In this document: in pieces, positions 9,223-18,800 of the stretch
How positions within the stretch are numbered: position 1 is the stretch's first letter
How the letters are laid out: each line of letters opens with the position of its first letter
Assembly: GCF_017811175.1 (NCBI RefSeq)
Contig: NZ_JACWIJ010000002.1
Location: forward strand, 744,001 to 808,000
DNA: 64,000 nt
From: Melaminivora jejuensis
Lineage (GTDB): Bacteria > Pseudomonadota > Gammaproteobacteria > Burkholderiales > Burkholderiaceae_C
Reading direction: 5' to 3'
The notes under the pieces: model-generated
What the model was told of the DNA's origin: nothing
Seen by the model: only the letters and a program-made list of their open reading frames with translations
Databases searched by the model: none
Translations under genes and position numbers: made by a program

Positions 9223-9998
9223 AGGCGCAGCACGAGCTGCAGGCGGTGCGCGACTGGATAGCCGAGGCCCGGCGCATCGCCGTGCTGACCGGCGCCGGCA
9301 TGAGTGCCGAATCGGGCGTGCCCACCTTCCGCGATGCCACGAGTGGCTACTGGGCGCAGTTCAACCCGCAGGACATGGCCAGCGAGCGCGGCTTTCGCGC
9401 CGCGCCGCAGCGCGTGTGGGACTGGTATGCGCACCGGCGCGCCGGCATCGCCCAGGTGCAACCCAACGCCGGCCATCTGGCGCTGGCGCGCTTTGCCCAG
9501 GCGCACCCGGGCCGGCTCGCCGTGATCACGCAGAACGTCGATGGCCTGCACCAGCGCGCCGGCAGCCCGGGCGTGCTGTGCCTGCACGGCGACCTGCTGG
9601 CCGACCGCTGGCTGGATGCACCACGCGCCTGCTGCCGGCTGCAAGAGGCCGCGCCCGGCAGCCCGCCGCGCTGCCGCGCCTGCGGCAATCTGGTGCGCCC
9701 GGGCGTGGTCTGGTTCGGCGAGAACCTGCCGGTGGACGTGCTCGAAGCCGCCCAGCAGGCGGCGCAGGCCGCCGAGCTGATGCTGGTCGTCGGCACGGCC
9801 GGCGCCGTCTATCCGGCGGCCGGGCTGGCGCATCTGGCGCGCCAGGCGGGCGCGCGCGTGGTCGTCATCAACCCAGCGGCCAGCGAACTCGACAGCGCCG
9901 CCCACGTCGTGCTGCGCGGCACGGCGGCGCAGCTGCTGCCTGAGTTGTTGCAAAGCACTGGCCCACTTGTGGCCCCGAGCGTCAAGGAGTCCGCATGA
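9219..9998 (+). CDS. Sir2-family NAD-dependent protein deacetylase/deacylase
   Basis: 259 residues, starting in an ATGA overlap with rlmB. NAD-binding motifs are intact: [17 protein letters not shown] near the N-terminus, TQNVDGLH in the middle, catalytic His in LHGDLL, and the C-terminal [13 protein letters not shown] and VINPAAS. The zinc module is unusual: the position of the first cysteine pair reads [12 protein letters not shown], leaving two adjacent cysteines, while the second pair CRAC is normal. Removes acetyl or other acyl groups from lysines. Cytoplasmic; cotranscribed with rlmB and a FAH-family gene. Confidence 0.85.
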   Translation: MKAQHELQAVRDWIAEARRIAVLTGAGMSAESGVPTFRDATSGYWAQFNPQDMASERGFRAAPQRVWDWYAHRRAGIAQVQPNAGHLALARFAQAHPGRLAVITQNVDGLHQRAGSPGVLCLHGDLLADRWLDAPRACCRLQEAAPGSPPRCRACGNLVRPGVVWFGENLPVDVLEAAQQAAQAAELMLVVGTAGAVYPAAGLAHLARQAGARVVVINPAASELDSAAHVVLRGTAAQLLPELLQSTGPLVAPSVKESA

Positions 9999-10840
9999 AA
10001 CTCATCCGCCATGGCGCCAGCGGCGCCGAGCGCGCCGGCCTGGTGGACGCCACCGGCACGTTGCGCGACGTGTCCATGCTGGTGCCCGACATCGGCCCGG
10101 CGCAGCTGGCTCCTGCCGTGCTGGCCGCGCTGGCCGCCATCGACGCCGCGCGGCTGCCGGCCCTGCCCGAGGGCACGCGCCTGGGCTGCCCGGTAGGCGG
10201 CGTGGGCAAGATCGTCTGCGTCGGCCTGAACTATGCCGACCACGCACGCGAGGCCGGCATGGCGCTGCCGTCCGAGCCAGTGCTGTTCATGAAGGCCGCG
10301 ACCAGCCTGTGCGGCCCGCACGACGCCGTGCGCGTGCCGCCCGGCGCGCGCAAGCTCGACTGGGAGGTCGAGCTGGGCGTGGTCATCGGCACGGCCATGC
10401 GCGGCGTGGCCGAGGCCGATGCGCTGGCGCACGTGGCCGGCTATGTGCTGGCCAACGACGTGTCGGAGCGCGCCTGGCAGACCGAGCGCGGCGGCCAGTG
10501 GGACAAGGGCAAGAGCGGCGACACCTTCGCGCCCGTCGGGCCGTGGCTGGTCACGCCCGACGAGCTGCCCGACCCGCACGCCCTGCAGTTGTGGCTGGAG
10601 GTCAACGGCCAGCGTATGCAGCACGGCCACACGCGCGACTTCATCTTCCGGCTGCCGCAGGTGCTGGCCTACATCAGCCAGTTCATGACGCTGGCCCCGG
10701 GCGACCTGGTGCTGACCGGCACGCCAGCCGGCGTCGGCCTGGGGCAAAAGCCCGAGCCGCGCTTTTTGCAGGTCGGCGACGAGATGCGCCTGGGCGCCAC
10801 CGGCCTGGGCGAGCAGCGCCTGGTCTGCGTGGCGGGCTGA
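9995..10840 (+). CDS. fumarylacetoacetate hydrolase (FAH) family protein
   Basis: 281 residues, starting in an ATGA overlap with the sirtuin gene. The FAH catalytic domain covers about residues 65-275: CVGLNYADHAREAGM, LDWEVELGVVIG (metal-binding Glu residues), GYVLANDVSERAWQ, and GDLVLTGTPAGVG. These enzymes split or decarboxylate C-C bonds in 1,3-diketo acids from aromatic or sugar breakdown (2-hydroxyhepta-2,4-diene-1,7-dioate isomerase, 2,4-diketo-3-deoxy-L-fuconate hydrolase, ureidoglycolate lyase by annotation habit). No pathway genes are adjacent, so the substrate is unknown. Confidence 0.85.
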   Translation: MKLIRHGASGAERAGLVDATGTLRDVSMLVPDIGPAQLAPAVLAALAAIDAARLPALPEGTRLGCPVGGVGKIVCVGLNYADHAREAGMALPSEPVLFMKAATSLCGPHDAVRVPPGARKLDWEVELGVVIGTAMRGVAEADALAHVAGYVLANDVSERAWQTERGGQWDKGKSGDTFAPVGPWLVTPDELPDPHALQLWLEVNGQRMQHGHTRDFIFRLPQVLAYISQFMTLAPGDLVLTGTPAGVGLGQKPEPRFLQVGDEMRLGATGLGEQRLVCVAG

Positions 10841-10846
10841 TCCCCC

Positions 10847-11179
10847 ATGCACCCCTACGCCCTGCTCGGCATCTCGATTGCCGCCGAAGTCGTCGCCACC
10901 TCGGCGCTCAAGTCCTCCGCCGGCTTCACGCGGCTGTGGCCCAGTGTGCTGACCGTGCTGGGCTATGGCCTGGCGTTCTATTGCCTCTCGCAGGTGCTCA
11001 ACCACCTGTCCACCGGCGTGGTCTATGCCATCTGGTCGGGCCTGGGCATCGTGCTGATCTCGCTGGTCGGCTGGTGGCTGTACGGCCAGAAGCTCGACGG
11101 CCCGGCCCTGACCGGCATGGCGCTCATCATCGCCGGCGTGGCCGTCATCCAGCTGTTTTCCAAGTCCGCCGGGCATTGA
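10847..11179 (+). CDS. small multidrug resistance (SMR) efflux protein
   Basis: 110 residues, four transmembrane helices. The essential proton- and drug-binding Glu14 is present in GISIAAEVVATSALKSSAGFTR, and the loop AIWSGLGIVLISLVGW and helix 4 match EmrE/QacE proteins. Works as a dimer in the inner membrane, exchanging protons for quaternary cations. The start lies 6 bases after the FAH gene, so it is the last gene of the rlmB-sirtuin-FAH-SMR operon. Confidence 0.88.
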   Translation: MHPYALLGISIAAEVVATSALKSSAGFTRLWPSVLTVLGYGLAFYCLSQVLNHLSTGVVYAIWSGLGIVLISLVGWWLYGQKLDGPALTGMALIIAGVAVIQLFSKSAGH

Positions 11180-11219
11180 CCACCCGGCCCGGCGCACATC
11201 GGGAGCTGCCGCAGTCTTT

Positions 11220-11242
11220 AAGATTCATTTAAAATGAATTTA
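11220..11242. promoter_or_regulatory. candidate NsrR-type operator upstream of nnrS
   Basis: An 11-1-11 palindrome: left half AAGATTCATTT (11220-11230), centre A, right half AAATGAATTTA (11232-11242). The right half matches the reverse complement of the left at 9 of 11 positions. The layout agrees well with the NsrR consensus halves AAGATGCATTT / AAATGCATCTT, and the next gene is nnrS, a classic target of the nitric-oxide sensor NsrR. It ends 41 bases before the start codon, where a promoter is expected. No nsrR gene is in the window. Confidence 0.65.
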
Positions 11243-11256
11243 TTGTTCGCCAACCC

Positions 11257-11274
11257 GGGAAGCTCGAACTTCCC
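11257..11274. repeat. short inverted repeat in the nnrS leader
   Basis: GGGAAG (11257-11262) and CTTCCC (11269-11274) form a 6-bp inverted repeat around CTCGAA, which is itself nearly self-complementary. It sits between the NsrR-like box and the GTG start at 11284. It could be a leader hairpin affecting translation, because no clear ribosome site precedes the start, or an operator; the sequence alone does not decide. Confidence 0.4.
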
Positions 11275-11283
11275 CTCTCTGCC

Positions 11284-12495
11284 GTGAACCAGCCCCTGCC
11301 TTTTCCCCAACGTCCCGGCCGGGCCGCGCCGGTCGCACCCCTGCTGCAGGGCATCCCGCTGCTGCGCCTGGGCTTTCGTCCCTTCTACCTGGGCTCTGCG
11401 CTGCTGGCCTGCCTGGCAGTGCCGGTGTGGGTGCTGGCCTTCCTGGGCCATATCCCACTGGGCGTGTCGGTGCCGCCGCTGCTGTGGCACGCGCACGAGA
11501 TGCTGTTCGGCTTTGCCGTGGGCGTCATCGTGGGCTTCCTGCTCACTGCCGTGAAGGCCTGGACGGGCCTGCCCACGCCGCGCGGCAGCGCGCTGGGCGC
11601 GTTGGCCCTGCTGTGGCTGGCGGCGCGCCTGGCGGCCTTCGTCGCGCCATACCCGGTCTATGCGGCACTGGACATGCTGCTGCTGCCCGCCGTGGCGGTC
11701 AGCCTGCTGATCGTGCTGGTGCAGGCGCGCAACAAGCGCAACGTCCCGCTGATCTCGCTGCTCCTGCTGATGGCGCTGGCCAACGGCGTGTTCCACCTGT
11801 CGGTCATGCAGGTCATCGAGGTGCCGGCCCTGTCCGCCCTGTATGCCGAGCTGGCGCTGGTGCTGATGGTGGTCAGCGTCATCACGGGCCGCGTGGTGCC
11901 ACTGTTCACCAAGAATGTGACGCCGGGCCTGACCATGAACATCCCGCGCAAGTTCGAGCTGACCCTGCTGGCCGTCACTGCCCTGGCCCTGCTGCTGTGG
12001 GTCTGCGCCGCGCCCGCACCGCTGGCGGCCCTGGCCAGCGCCGCCGCCGCCGTGCTGCACGCCGTGCGCCTGGCGCTGTGGAAGCCTTGGGTCACGCTGC
12101 GCCGGCCCATCCTGTGGATCCTGCACCTGTCCTATGCCTGGATGCCCATCGGCTTTGCCCTGCTGGCGGCTGCCCAACTGGGCTGGTTGGCGGCCACGCT
12201 GGCCATCCACGCCCTGGCCGTGGGGGTGGTCGGCGGCCTGATCATCGGCATGTTGACGCGCACTGCACGCGGCCACACCGGCAGGCCGCTGCAGCCTTCG
12301 CGCGCCGAAACCGCCGCCTACGCCATGGTCATGCTGGCCACCGTGCTGCGCGTGCTGGTGCCTGCCGTGCAGCCGCAGTGGTATGTGGGCGCGCTGCACG
12401 GCGCGGCCTGCCTGTGGGCGCTGGCCTTCGGCATCTACATGGTCATGTACACGCCCTGGCTGCTGCGCACCCGGCTCGATGGCAAGGACGGCTGA
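11284..12495 (+). CDS. nnrS: NnrS family membrane protein (nitrosative-stress response)
   Basis: 403 residues starting at a GTG. Highly hydrophobic, with about twelve membrane helices; family features are PLLRLGFRPFYLGSALLA near the N-terminus, LLWHAHEMLFGFAVGVIVGFLLTAV (conserved His residues that may bind heme or copper), the RNKRNVPLISLLLLMALAN loop, and the late GGLIIGMLTRTARGHTGRPL. NnrS is a heme- and copper-containing inner-membrane protein that helps cells cope with nitric oxide and is a regulon member of NsrR or NNR. The operator-like palindrome upstream and a DUF2249 gene downstream fit that role. Confidence 0.88.
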   Translation: MNQPLPFPQRPGRAAPVAPLLQGIPLLRLGFRPFYLGSALLACLAVPVWVLAFLGHIPLGVSVPPLLWHAHEMLFGFAVGVIVGFLLTAVKAWTGLPTPRGSALGALALLWLAARLAAFVAPYPVYAALDMLLLPAVAVSLLIVLVQARNKRNVPLISLLLLMALANGVFHLSVMQVIEVPALSALYAELALVLMVVSVITGRVVPLFTKNVTPGLTMNIPRKFELTLLAVTALALLLWVCAAPAPLAALASAAAAVLHAVRLALWKPWVTLRRPILWILHLSYAWMPIGFALLAAAQLGWLAATLAIHALAVGVVGGLIIGMLTRTARGHTGRPLQPSRAETAAYAMVMLATVLRVLVPAVQPQWYVGALHGAACLWALAFGIYMVMYTPWLLRTRLDGKDG

Positions 12496-12581
12496 GCTGC
12501 ACGACCCGGACTTGTCTTTCTCTGTTTTCATCGCCCAAGGGCACTTTTCCCCAACCCTTTTTCATCCCATAGGCTGAGCAC

Positions 12582-12868
12582 ATGAGCACCATCGCCACCG
12601 AAATCGACGTCCGCACCATTCCCCCTACGAGCGCCACGCGCAGATTTTTGGCCAGTTCGACGCGCTGGAGGCCGGCCAGGCCCTGGTCATCGTCAACGAT
12701 CACGACCCGGTGCCGCTGCGTCGCCAGTTCGCCGCTCGCACGCCGGGCCAGTTCGACTGGACTTACCTGGAGGCCGGCCCCGCCCTGTGGCGCGTGCAGA
12801 TCGACAAGACCGCCAACACGGCAGACGAGGGCGGCTCGTGCTGCTCGGGCGGTGCCTGCGGCGGCTGA
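12582..12868 (+). pseudogene. DUF2249 protein, interrupted by an apparent -1 frameshift
   Basis: The ATG at 12582 reads MSTIATEIDVRTIPP and then leaves the family sequence. From 12626 a second frame carries the expected DUF2249 continuation YERHAQIFGQFDALEAGQAL ... PVPLRRQFAARTPGQFDWTYLEAGP and ends at 12868 with a Cys-rich tail SCCSGGACGG. That frame has no start codon of its own after the stop at 12577. One extra C in the CCCCC run at 12621-12625 would join the two into one 95-residue protein. DUF2249 genes often accompany nitric-oxide and denitrification genes such as nnrS. Either a real disruption or a base missing from the sequence. Confidence 0.75.
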
Positions 12869-12885
12869 GGAGGCAGCAGGCCGCT

Positions 12886-15800
12886 TCAAGACATTTCACT
12901 GACGGCGCCAGCCTCGCTGACCTGCAGCGGGCTGGCGTTTTCGTTTGCTGCGTCACCGTCGCCTGTTTCGGATGCCTGCGGCGCAGCTTCGGTGACGCTG
13001 GCGCGGCGCTGGCGGTCGCGCTCCAGCAGCCCGGCCAGCGCGTCGTGGATGCGCTCCAGCGTGCCGCCCGGGTTGACCCACCAGTCGGTAGACCAGACGC
13101 GCAGGATGTCCCAGCCCAGGCCGCGCAGAACCTGCTCGCGCAGCTTGTCGCGGTCGCGCGCCGTGGCCGAGCGGTGGTAGGTGGCGCCATCGCACTCCAC
13201 CCCGGCCAGATAGCGGCCGGCAAAATCCGGATGCACCACGCCCAGATCCACGCGGAAGGACGACACGCCGATCTGTGTGTGTACCTGCCAGCCCTTGCGC
13301 GCCAGCGCCTGCGCCACGCTGGCCTCGAAGGGGCTGTCGAAGTCGCCCTGGCTGCCGCGATGCGCCTCGGCCAGCGCGCGGGCGCCGCGCTCGGCAAACT
13401 CCAGGAAGTGCTTGAGGTCGCGCACGCCCGCTGCGTTGGTGCGTGACAGGTCGATCTGGTCGCCGCGCAGGCTGGAGAACACGCGCAGCTCATGCCGCGC
13501 GCGCGTGACCGCCACGTTCAGGCGGCGCTCGCCACCGTCGCGGTTCAGCGGGCCGAAGTTCATCGACACCACGCCGGCCAGATCCGGGCCGTAGGTGATG
13601 GAGAAATACATGATGTCGCGCTCGTCGCCCTGCACGCTCTCCAGGTTCTTGACGAACACCGGCTCCAGCTCGGCATCGGAGAAATACGGCTCCAGGCCGG
13701 GATCCTGGCGGCGCTCCTCGTCGAGCAAGTCCTCGATCAGATTTTGCTGCTCGGCATTGAAGGTCACCACGCCGATGGTCAGGCCCGAGTCCCGAAAGCC
13801 CGGCTGCCGCAGCCGGCCCACCAGGTCGGCCACCAAGGCTTTGGCCTCGGGCTGGTTGATGCGCGCGCCGCCTTTTTCGTAGCGCCCCGGCACGAAGTGA
13901 AAGCTCACGGCCTGGTCATCCGTGACCGGCGAGGGGAAGGTGACCAGGCCGCCGCCGTAATAGCGGTGGTTGCTGAAGGCGATCAGGCTCTCGTGGCGCG
14001 AGCGGTAGTGCCACGACAGGTTGCGCGTGGGCAGGCTGGCACCCAGACACTCGTCAAGAATGCTCTCCATGTCGCTTTCCGCGCCGTCGTCGGTCTCGTC
14101 CGTGCTGTCGCTGCGGCCAAAGAAGTTGGTCGGCGGCAGTTGCTTTGGGTCGCCCACCATGACCACCTGCCGAGCGCGCGCCATGGCGCCGATGGCATCC
14201 CAGACCGGAATCTGCGAGGCCTCGTCGAAGATGACCAGATCGAAGTTGCTGGCATCCGCCGACAGATATTGCGCAATCGACAGCGGGCTCATCAACAGGC
14301 AGGGCGTGAGCTGCAGCACCACCTGCGGGATCTCCTGCAGCAGCTGGCGCAGCGGCTTGTGCTGCCTTTTCTTGGTGATTTCGCGGCGCAGCACGCCCCA
14401 TTCGCTGTTGCGCTGGATGCTGTCCAGCGCGGGCAGGCTGGCGCACAGCCGGGCGCGGATCCAGGCGCGCGAGATGCGCGTGAACTCGTCGTCGAGCGCA
14501 CGGAACTCCCGGATGCGCAATTCGTGCTCGGCACTGACGAAGCGCCGCAGCACCTCGTCTTCCTCCACCGCCTCGGCCAGCCACCAGCGTGCGTAGTTGA
14601 CCTCGAAGGCCGTGGCCACCTGGGCCGGGGTGATGTCCTGGGTCTGCAGTGCCGCTGCCAGGCTCGCCAACCCGGCAGCATGGGCATCGGCCTGGGCAAG
14701 GCGCCAGGCGCACCAGGCGCGCAGGCTCTGGTGCTGGCTCTCCAGTTGCGCTGCTGCCTGGGCCAGTGCTTGCGGCGGCTGGTCGGCAAAAGTGCGGCGC
14801 TCGGCCTCGGGCTGGGCAGCGCTGCTGCCGAACTGCTCGGTGGCCGTGTGCAGGGTGGACAAGGCAGCCATCACGGCCTGGCAGGACTGGCCGATGGCGC
14901 TGCTTGCGTCCAGTTCATCGTGCCGCGCCTGCAGCACCTGATGCAACTGGCGCCGCACCGCTGCCGCGCCGGCCGGCTCCAGGGCCAGGCCGGACACGGC
15001 GGCCTTGAGCGAGGCGTGGAATTTCAGCACCTGCTCAATGATGGCCGGATCGGTGTCCAGCGCCTGCCAGACATCCGGGCATTCGCCGGCCAGCTCCGTC
15101 ATGCCCAGCAGGCGCTGCTCCAGTTGGGCGCGCTGGTGCAGCAGCTCGTGCTGCTGTTGCAGCAGCGGCCCGCATGAACCCTGGGCAACTGCCGGGTGGG
15201 TTTCGCGCAATGCGCCGCGCTGGCGCACGTCCAGGCGCTCGCGCTCGAAGGCCAGGGCGGCGCGCAGGGCGCTGGCATCGGTGTCCAGGCCCTGCCACAG
15301 GCCGTGGCTGTCTGCGCCCAGCGCCGTGCATTCGGCCAGGCGTGCATCCAGCTCCTGCAGGGCTGTCAGGCGCTGCACCTCGGCGGCCCAGCGTTCGCCG
15401 CAATAGCCCTGCGCTGCCGCGTCCAGGCTGTCCAGGCTGAAGCTCTGGTTCAGGCGGGCGGCCTGCAGGGCGGCATTGGCCTGCAGGGCGCTGCGCGCGT
15501 GGTCGAGCCGTGTCCTCATGCCGGCCCACAGGCCATCGGCTGCAGCGCCGGGGTTTAGCTGCTCGATCTCCTCGCGCAGGCCCTTCATGCGCACCAGGGC
15601 GGCCAGGTCGTCGGCGATGCGCGGCTCGCCCGTGCCTTCGATGGCGCTCTCCAGCGCCGCACGCACCTTGCGCCGGCCCAGCCACGACAGCGGCCACAGC
15701 GCCTTGTCGGCGCGGGCCCAGTCACGCTGCAATTGCGCCACGTTGAGCTGCTCCAGCGCAGTGCCGTAGGGCACGGACAGGCCGGCGCGCAGCTGCTGCC

Positions 15801-18800
15801 ACTGCGCGATCAGCTGCAGGCCGCGCTCGACTTCGTCGCTGACCAGCGGCGGCCAGGGCGCGTGCAGCTGCGCGTGCAGGGTACGGCGGCGGCCCAGCAG
15901 TTCGAGCGCCTGCGCCAGCCGCTCCTGCAGGGGCAGCGGCCACGGCGCGGCCATGCTGGCCGACAGGGCGCGGTGTTGGTCGAGCAGCTCGCCACCCGCC
16001 TTGAGGGCAGCGCACAGGGTGTCGCTGCCGGGCAGGGCGCAAAAGCTCCAGTCCTGGCCTGCGGCCTGTGGCAAGGCCCGGGCCAGCACGCCGATGGCCG
16101 AGCGCTGCTGGCGGTGCAGCTCGGGCCACTGCACCCCCAGCAACTGCCCCAGCGTCTGTACGGCGGCCAGAAAAGCGCCGCTGCTGCGCTGCAGAGTCTG
16201 AGCGGCGCCGACCATGTCCTGTTGCCAGCGGGCCGACCAGTCGCTCACATGCACGGGTGCCAGTGGCCCGTCCTGCAGCTGGGCCGGGCCGACGGCGGCG
16301 GCATTGGCTTGCAGCCGCCCGGCCAGGTCGCGCAGTGCCGCGTAGGCAGCCTCGTCATGGGCGCGGGCGCTGGCCCAGCGAAAGCCCAGCACCGGCTGCG
16401 CCTCGCCTGCGGCCATCCGGCCAATGGCCTGGTAGATGCTCCAGCCGTTGCCGTGGCGCCGGTGCAGCCGCTCGACATAGGTGGACAGCTGCTGGCGCAC
16501 CTGCGCCAGTTGCCGCGCCTTGGCTTCCCAGACAGCGGCGTCCACCTCGCCGCGTGCCTCCCAGGCCTGGCTGAGCTGGCTGAGCACTTCCAGCTTGCGG
16601 CTCTTGTTGGAGTGCAGCTCCAGGCAGAACTCGCCCAGGCCGACCTCGCGCAGACGCCGATAGACCACATCCAGCGCGGCGATCTTCTCTGCCACGAACA
16701 GCACGCGCTTGTTCTCGGCCAGGCACTGGGCGATCAGGTTGGCGATGGTCTGGCTCTTGCCGGTGCCGGGCGGGCCGATCAGCACGAAATCCTTGCCCCG
16801 GGCGGCGGCCATGATGGCCGACAGCTGAGAGGAGTCCGCCGGCAGCGGGCTGAAGACCTCCTGCGGGCTGTAGTCGGCATCGAGTCGGCGTACGTCGGGA
16901 AAGGGCGTGGTGCTCGGGTAAGGCTCACGCGGCGTGTCGATCAGGTGGGCCACCACGGGCGAGCGGCGCAGGTCTTCGGTGCGATCGACCAAGTCCTTCC
17001 ACATCAGGTACTTGGCAAAGGAGAACATGGACAGCACCACGTCCTCGCTGACCTCCCAGCCACGGATGTCGCGGATGGCGGTACGCACGCGCTGCCAGAT
17101 GCCCTGGATGTCCAGGCCGTCATCGTCGCGCGGCAGCTCTGCAGCGGCGATGCTCAGCTCCAGTTGGAAGTCCTGGCGCAGCATCTCGATCAGCGTCGGG
17201 TTGAACAGCGCCTCGTCCTCGTGCTCCTGCAGCGTGAAGCCCGAGCGCGCGCTCTTGCGGCCCAGGGTCACGGGCAGCAGGATCAGCGGCGCCCTGACGC
17301 GTACCTGCGGCTTGTCGGGCCGCGTCCAGACCAGAAAGCCCAGGGCGATGAACAGCGTGTTCGCGCCGCCCTCCTGCAAGGTATTGCGTGCGCCCCGGTA
17401 CAGCTCGACCAGGCGGCCCTCCAGCTCCGGCTCGGGCAGCGAGACAAAGACCTCGCGGCGCGCGAGCGCCTCCAGCGCCTGGGCCTGGTGCAGGTCTTCC
17501 AGGCTGCGCGCCTCGTGCAGTTGCTGGCTGCGCGGATCCTGGCCCTGCATCGGCGCCGGGTTGGGCAGTAGGCGCAGGCTCTGGCCCTGCGCCAGCGCGT
17601 CCTCCAGCGCCGGGGCCTGTGCGTCCAGCAGCAAGGACTTCTTGCCCGGCTTGAAGTTTAGCAGCGAGTTGCGCAGCGACAGATCGAGCAGCCTGCGCTG
17701 CCAGCGTGCCAGCCGATCCTTCGGGTCAAGCTCGGCGGTCGGGATCGCGTCGGCCTGGCGCTCGGGCAGCTCGGGTGGGTCTTCCACCCTCAGCAGCTCT
17801 GCCGGATCGGTCTGTCCGTCCTGTCCTTGCTGTCCGTCCAGCGCCGGTGCAACATCGGCGTCGACCTGGGCCTGGGTCTGTGCCAGCGGCCTGATGCGCG
17901 ACCTGCGCGCGCGCCGGATGTCGATGGCCAGCTCGAAGCGGTCTTCCTCCTCCAGCGACAGTTGCCGGCTGGCCTGGGCGATGGCCTGGCTGAAGCCCAC
18001 GGCCCGGCCCTGGGCGGCCAGCGTGGTCTCGAAGAACAGGATTTCCTGCAGCTTCAGGCGCTTGCGCACGGCGGTCACGTCATCGACCACTGCCGTGGAA
18101 AACTCCTCGTCGTGCAGCCACAGGCCGACGAAGGCGTGGCCGCGCGTGACCAGCAGCAAGGGGTTGAGGCCGGCTTGCTCCAGACAGGCGGCAAACAGCA
18201 GCGTCAAGTCCAGGCAGGTGGCCAGGCCGCCATCGAGCACCTGCGAGGGGCTGCGCACCTTTTGCCCGGCGTGCTCGAAGCTGGCTGGCGGCAGAGCGTA
18301 GTTCAGCCGGCACTGCAGCACGGCCGTCCACAGGCCGGAGGCCAGCTCCCAGGCCCGCCTGGGGCCTTGGGCATAGCCGTCGATGGAGCCGGACTTGCCC
18401 GCTGCCTGCAGCGCCAGGGCCGCGCCCTTGAGCAGGCGGTCGATGGCCGGATCGTTGGGCTGCACGAAGGCCGCCAGCAGCTCGGGCAGGTGCCCGATGC
18501 CGCCCCACTGGTTGCGCGCCAGCAGCTCTACCGGGGTGTCGTGCCGGGCCACAACGGTGCCGGAGGCTTCAGCGGATTCGGCAGAAACAGTCGAAACAGT
18601 CGAAACAGTCGCATCGGCGGGCTGGCGCCGGCTGCGCAGCTCGAAGCGCAGCGTGGCCAGCTCGGCCTCGGTCAGGCGCGACAGCAGCGCGCCGTCGAGC
18701 TGCACATCCAGGTCGCGCACGGCGTAGCTCTCGCCGGCGGCCACCGCCTCCACACGCCAGTGGCGCGGCTGGATGAAGGGCGGCTCGGAGGTAAGCTGCA

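Noticed and set aside
15733..17571. Open frame of 612 codons on the plus strand
   Set aside because: Antisense shadow of the giant helicase gene, whose helicase motifs lie on the minus strand.
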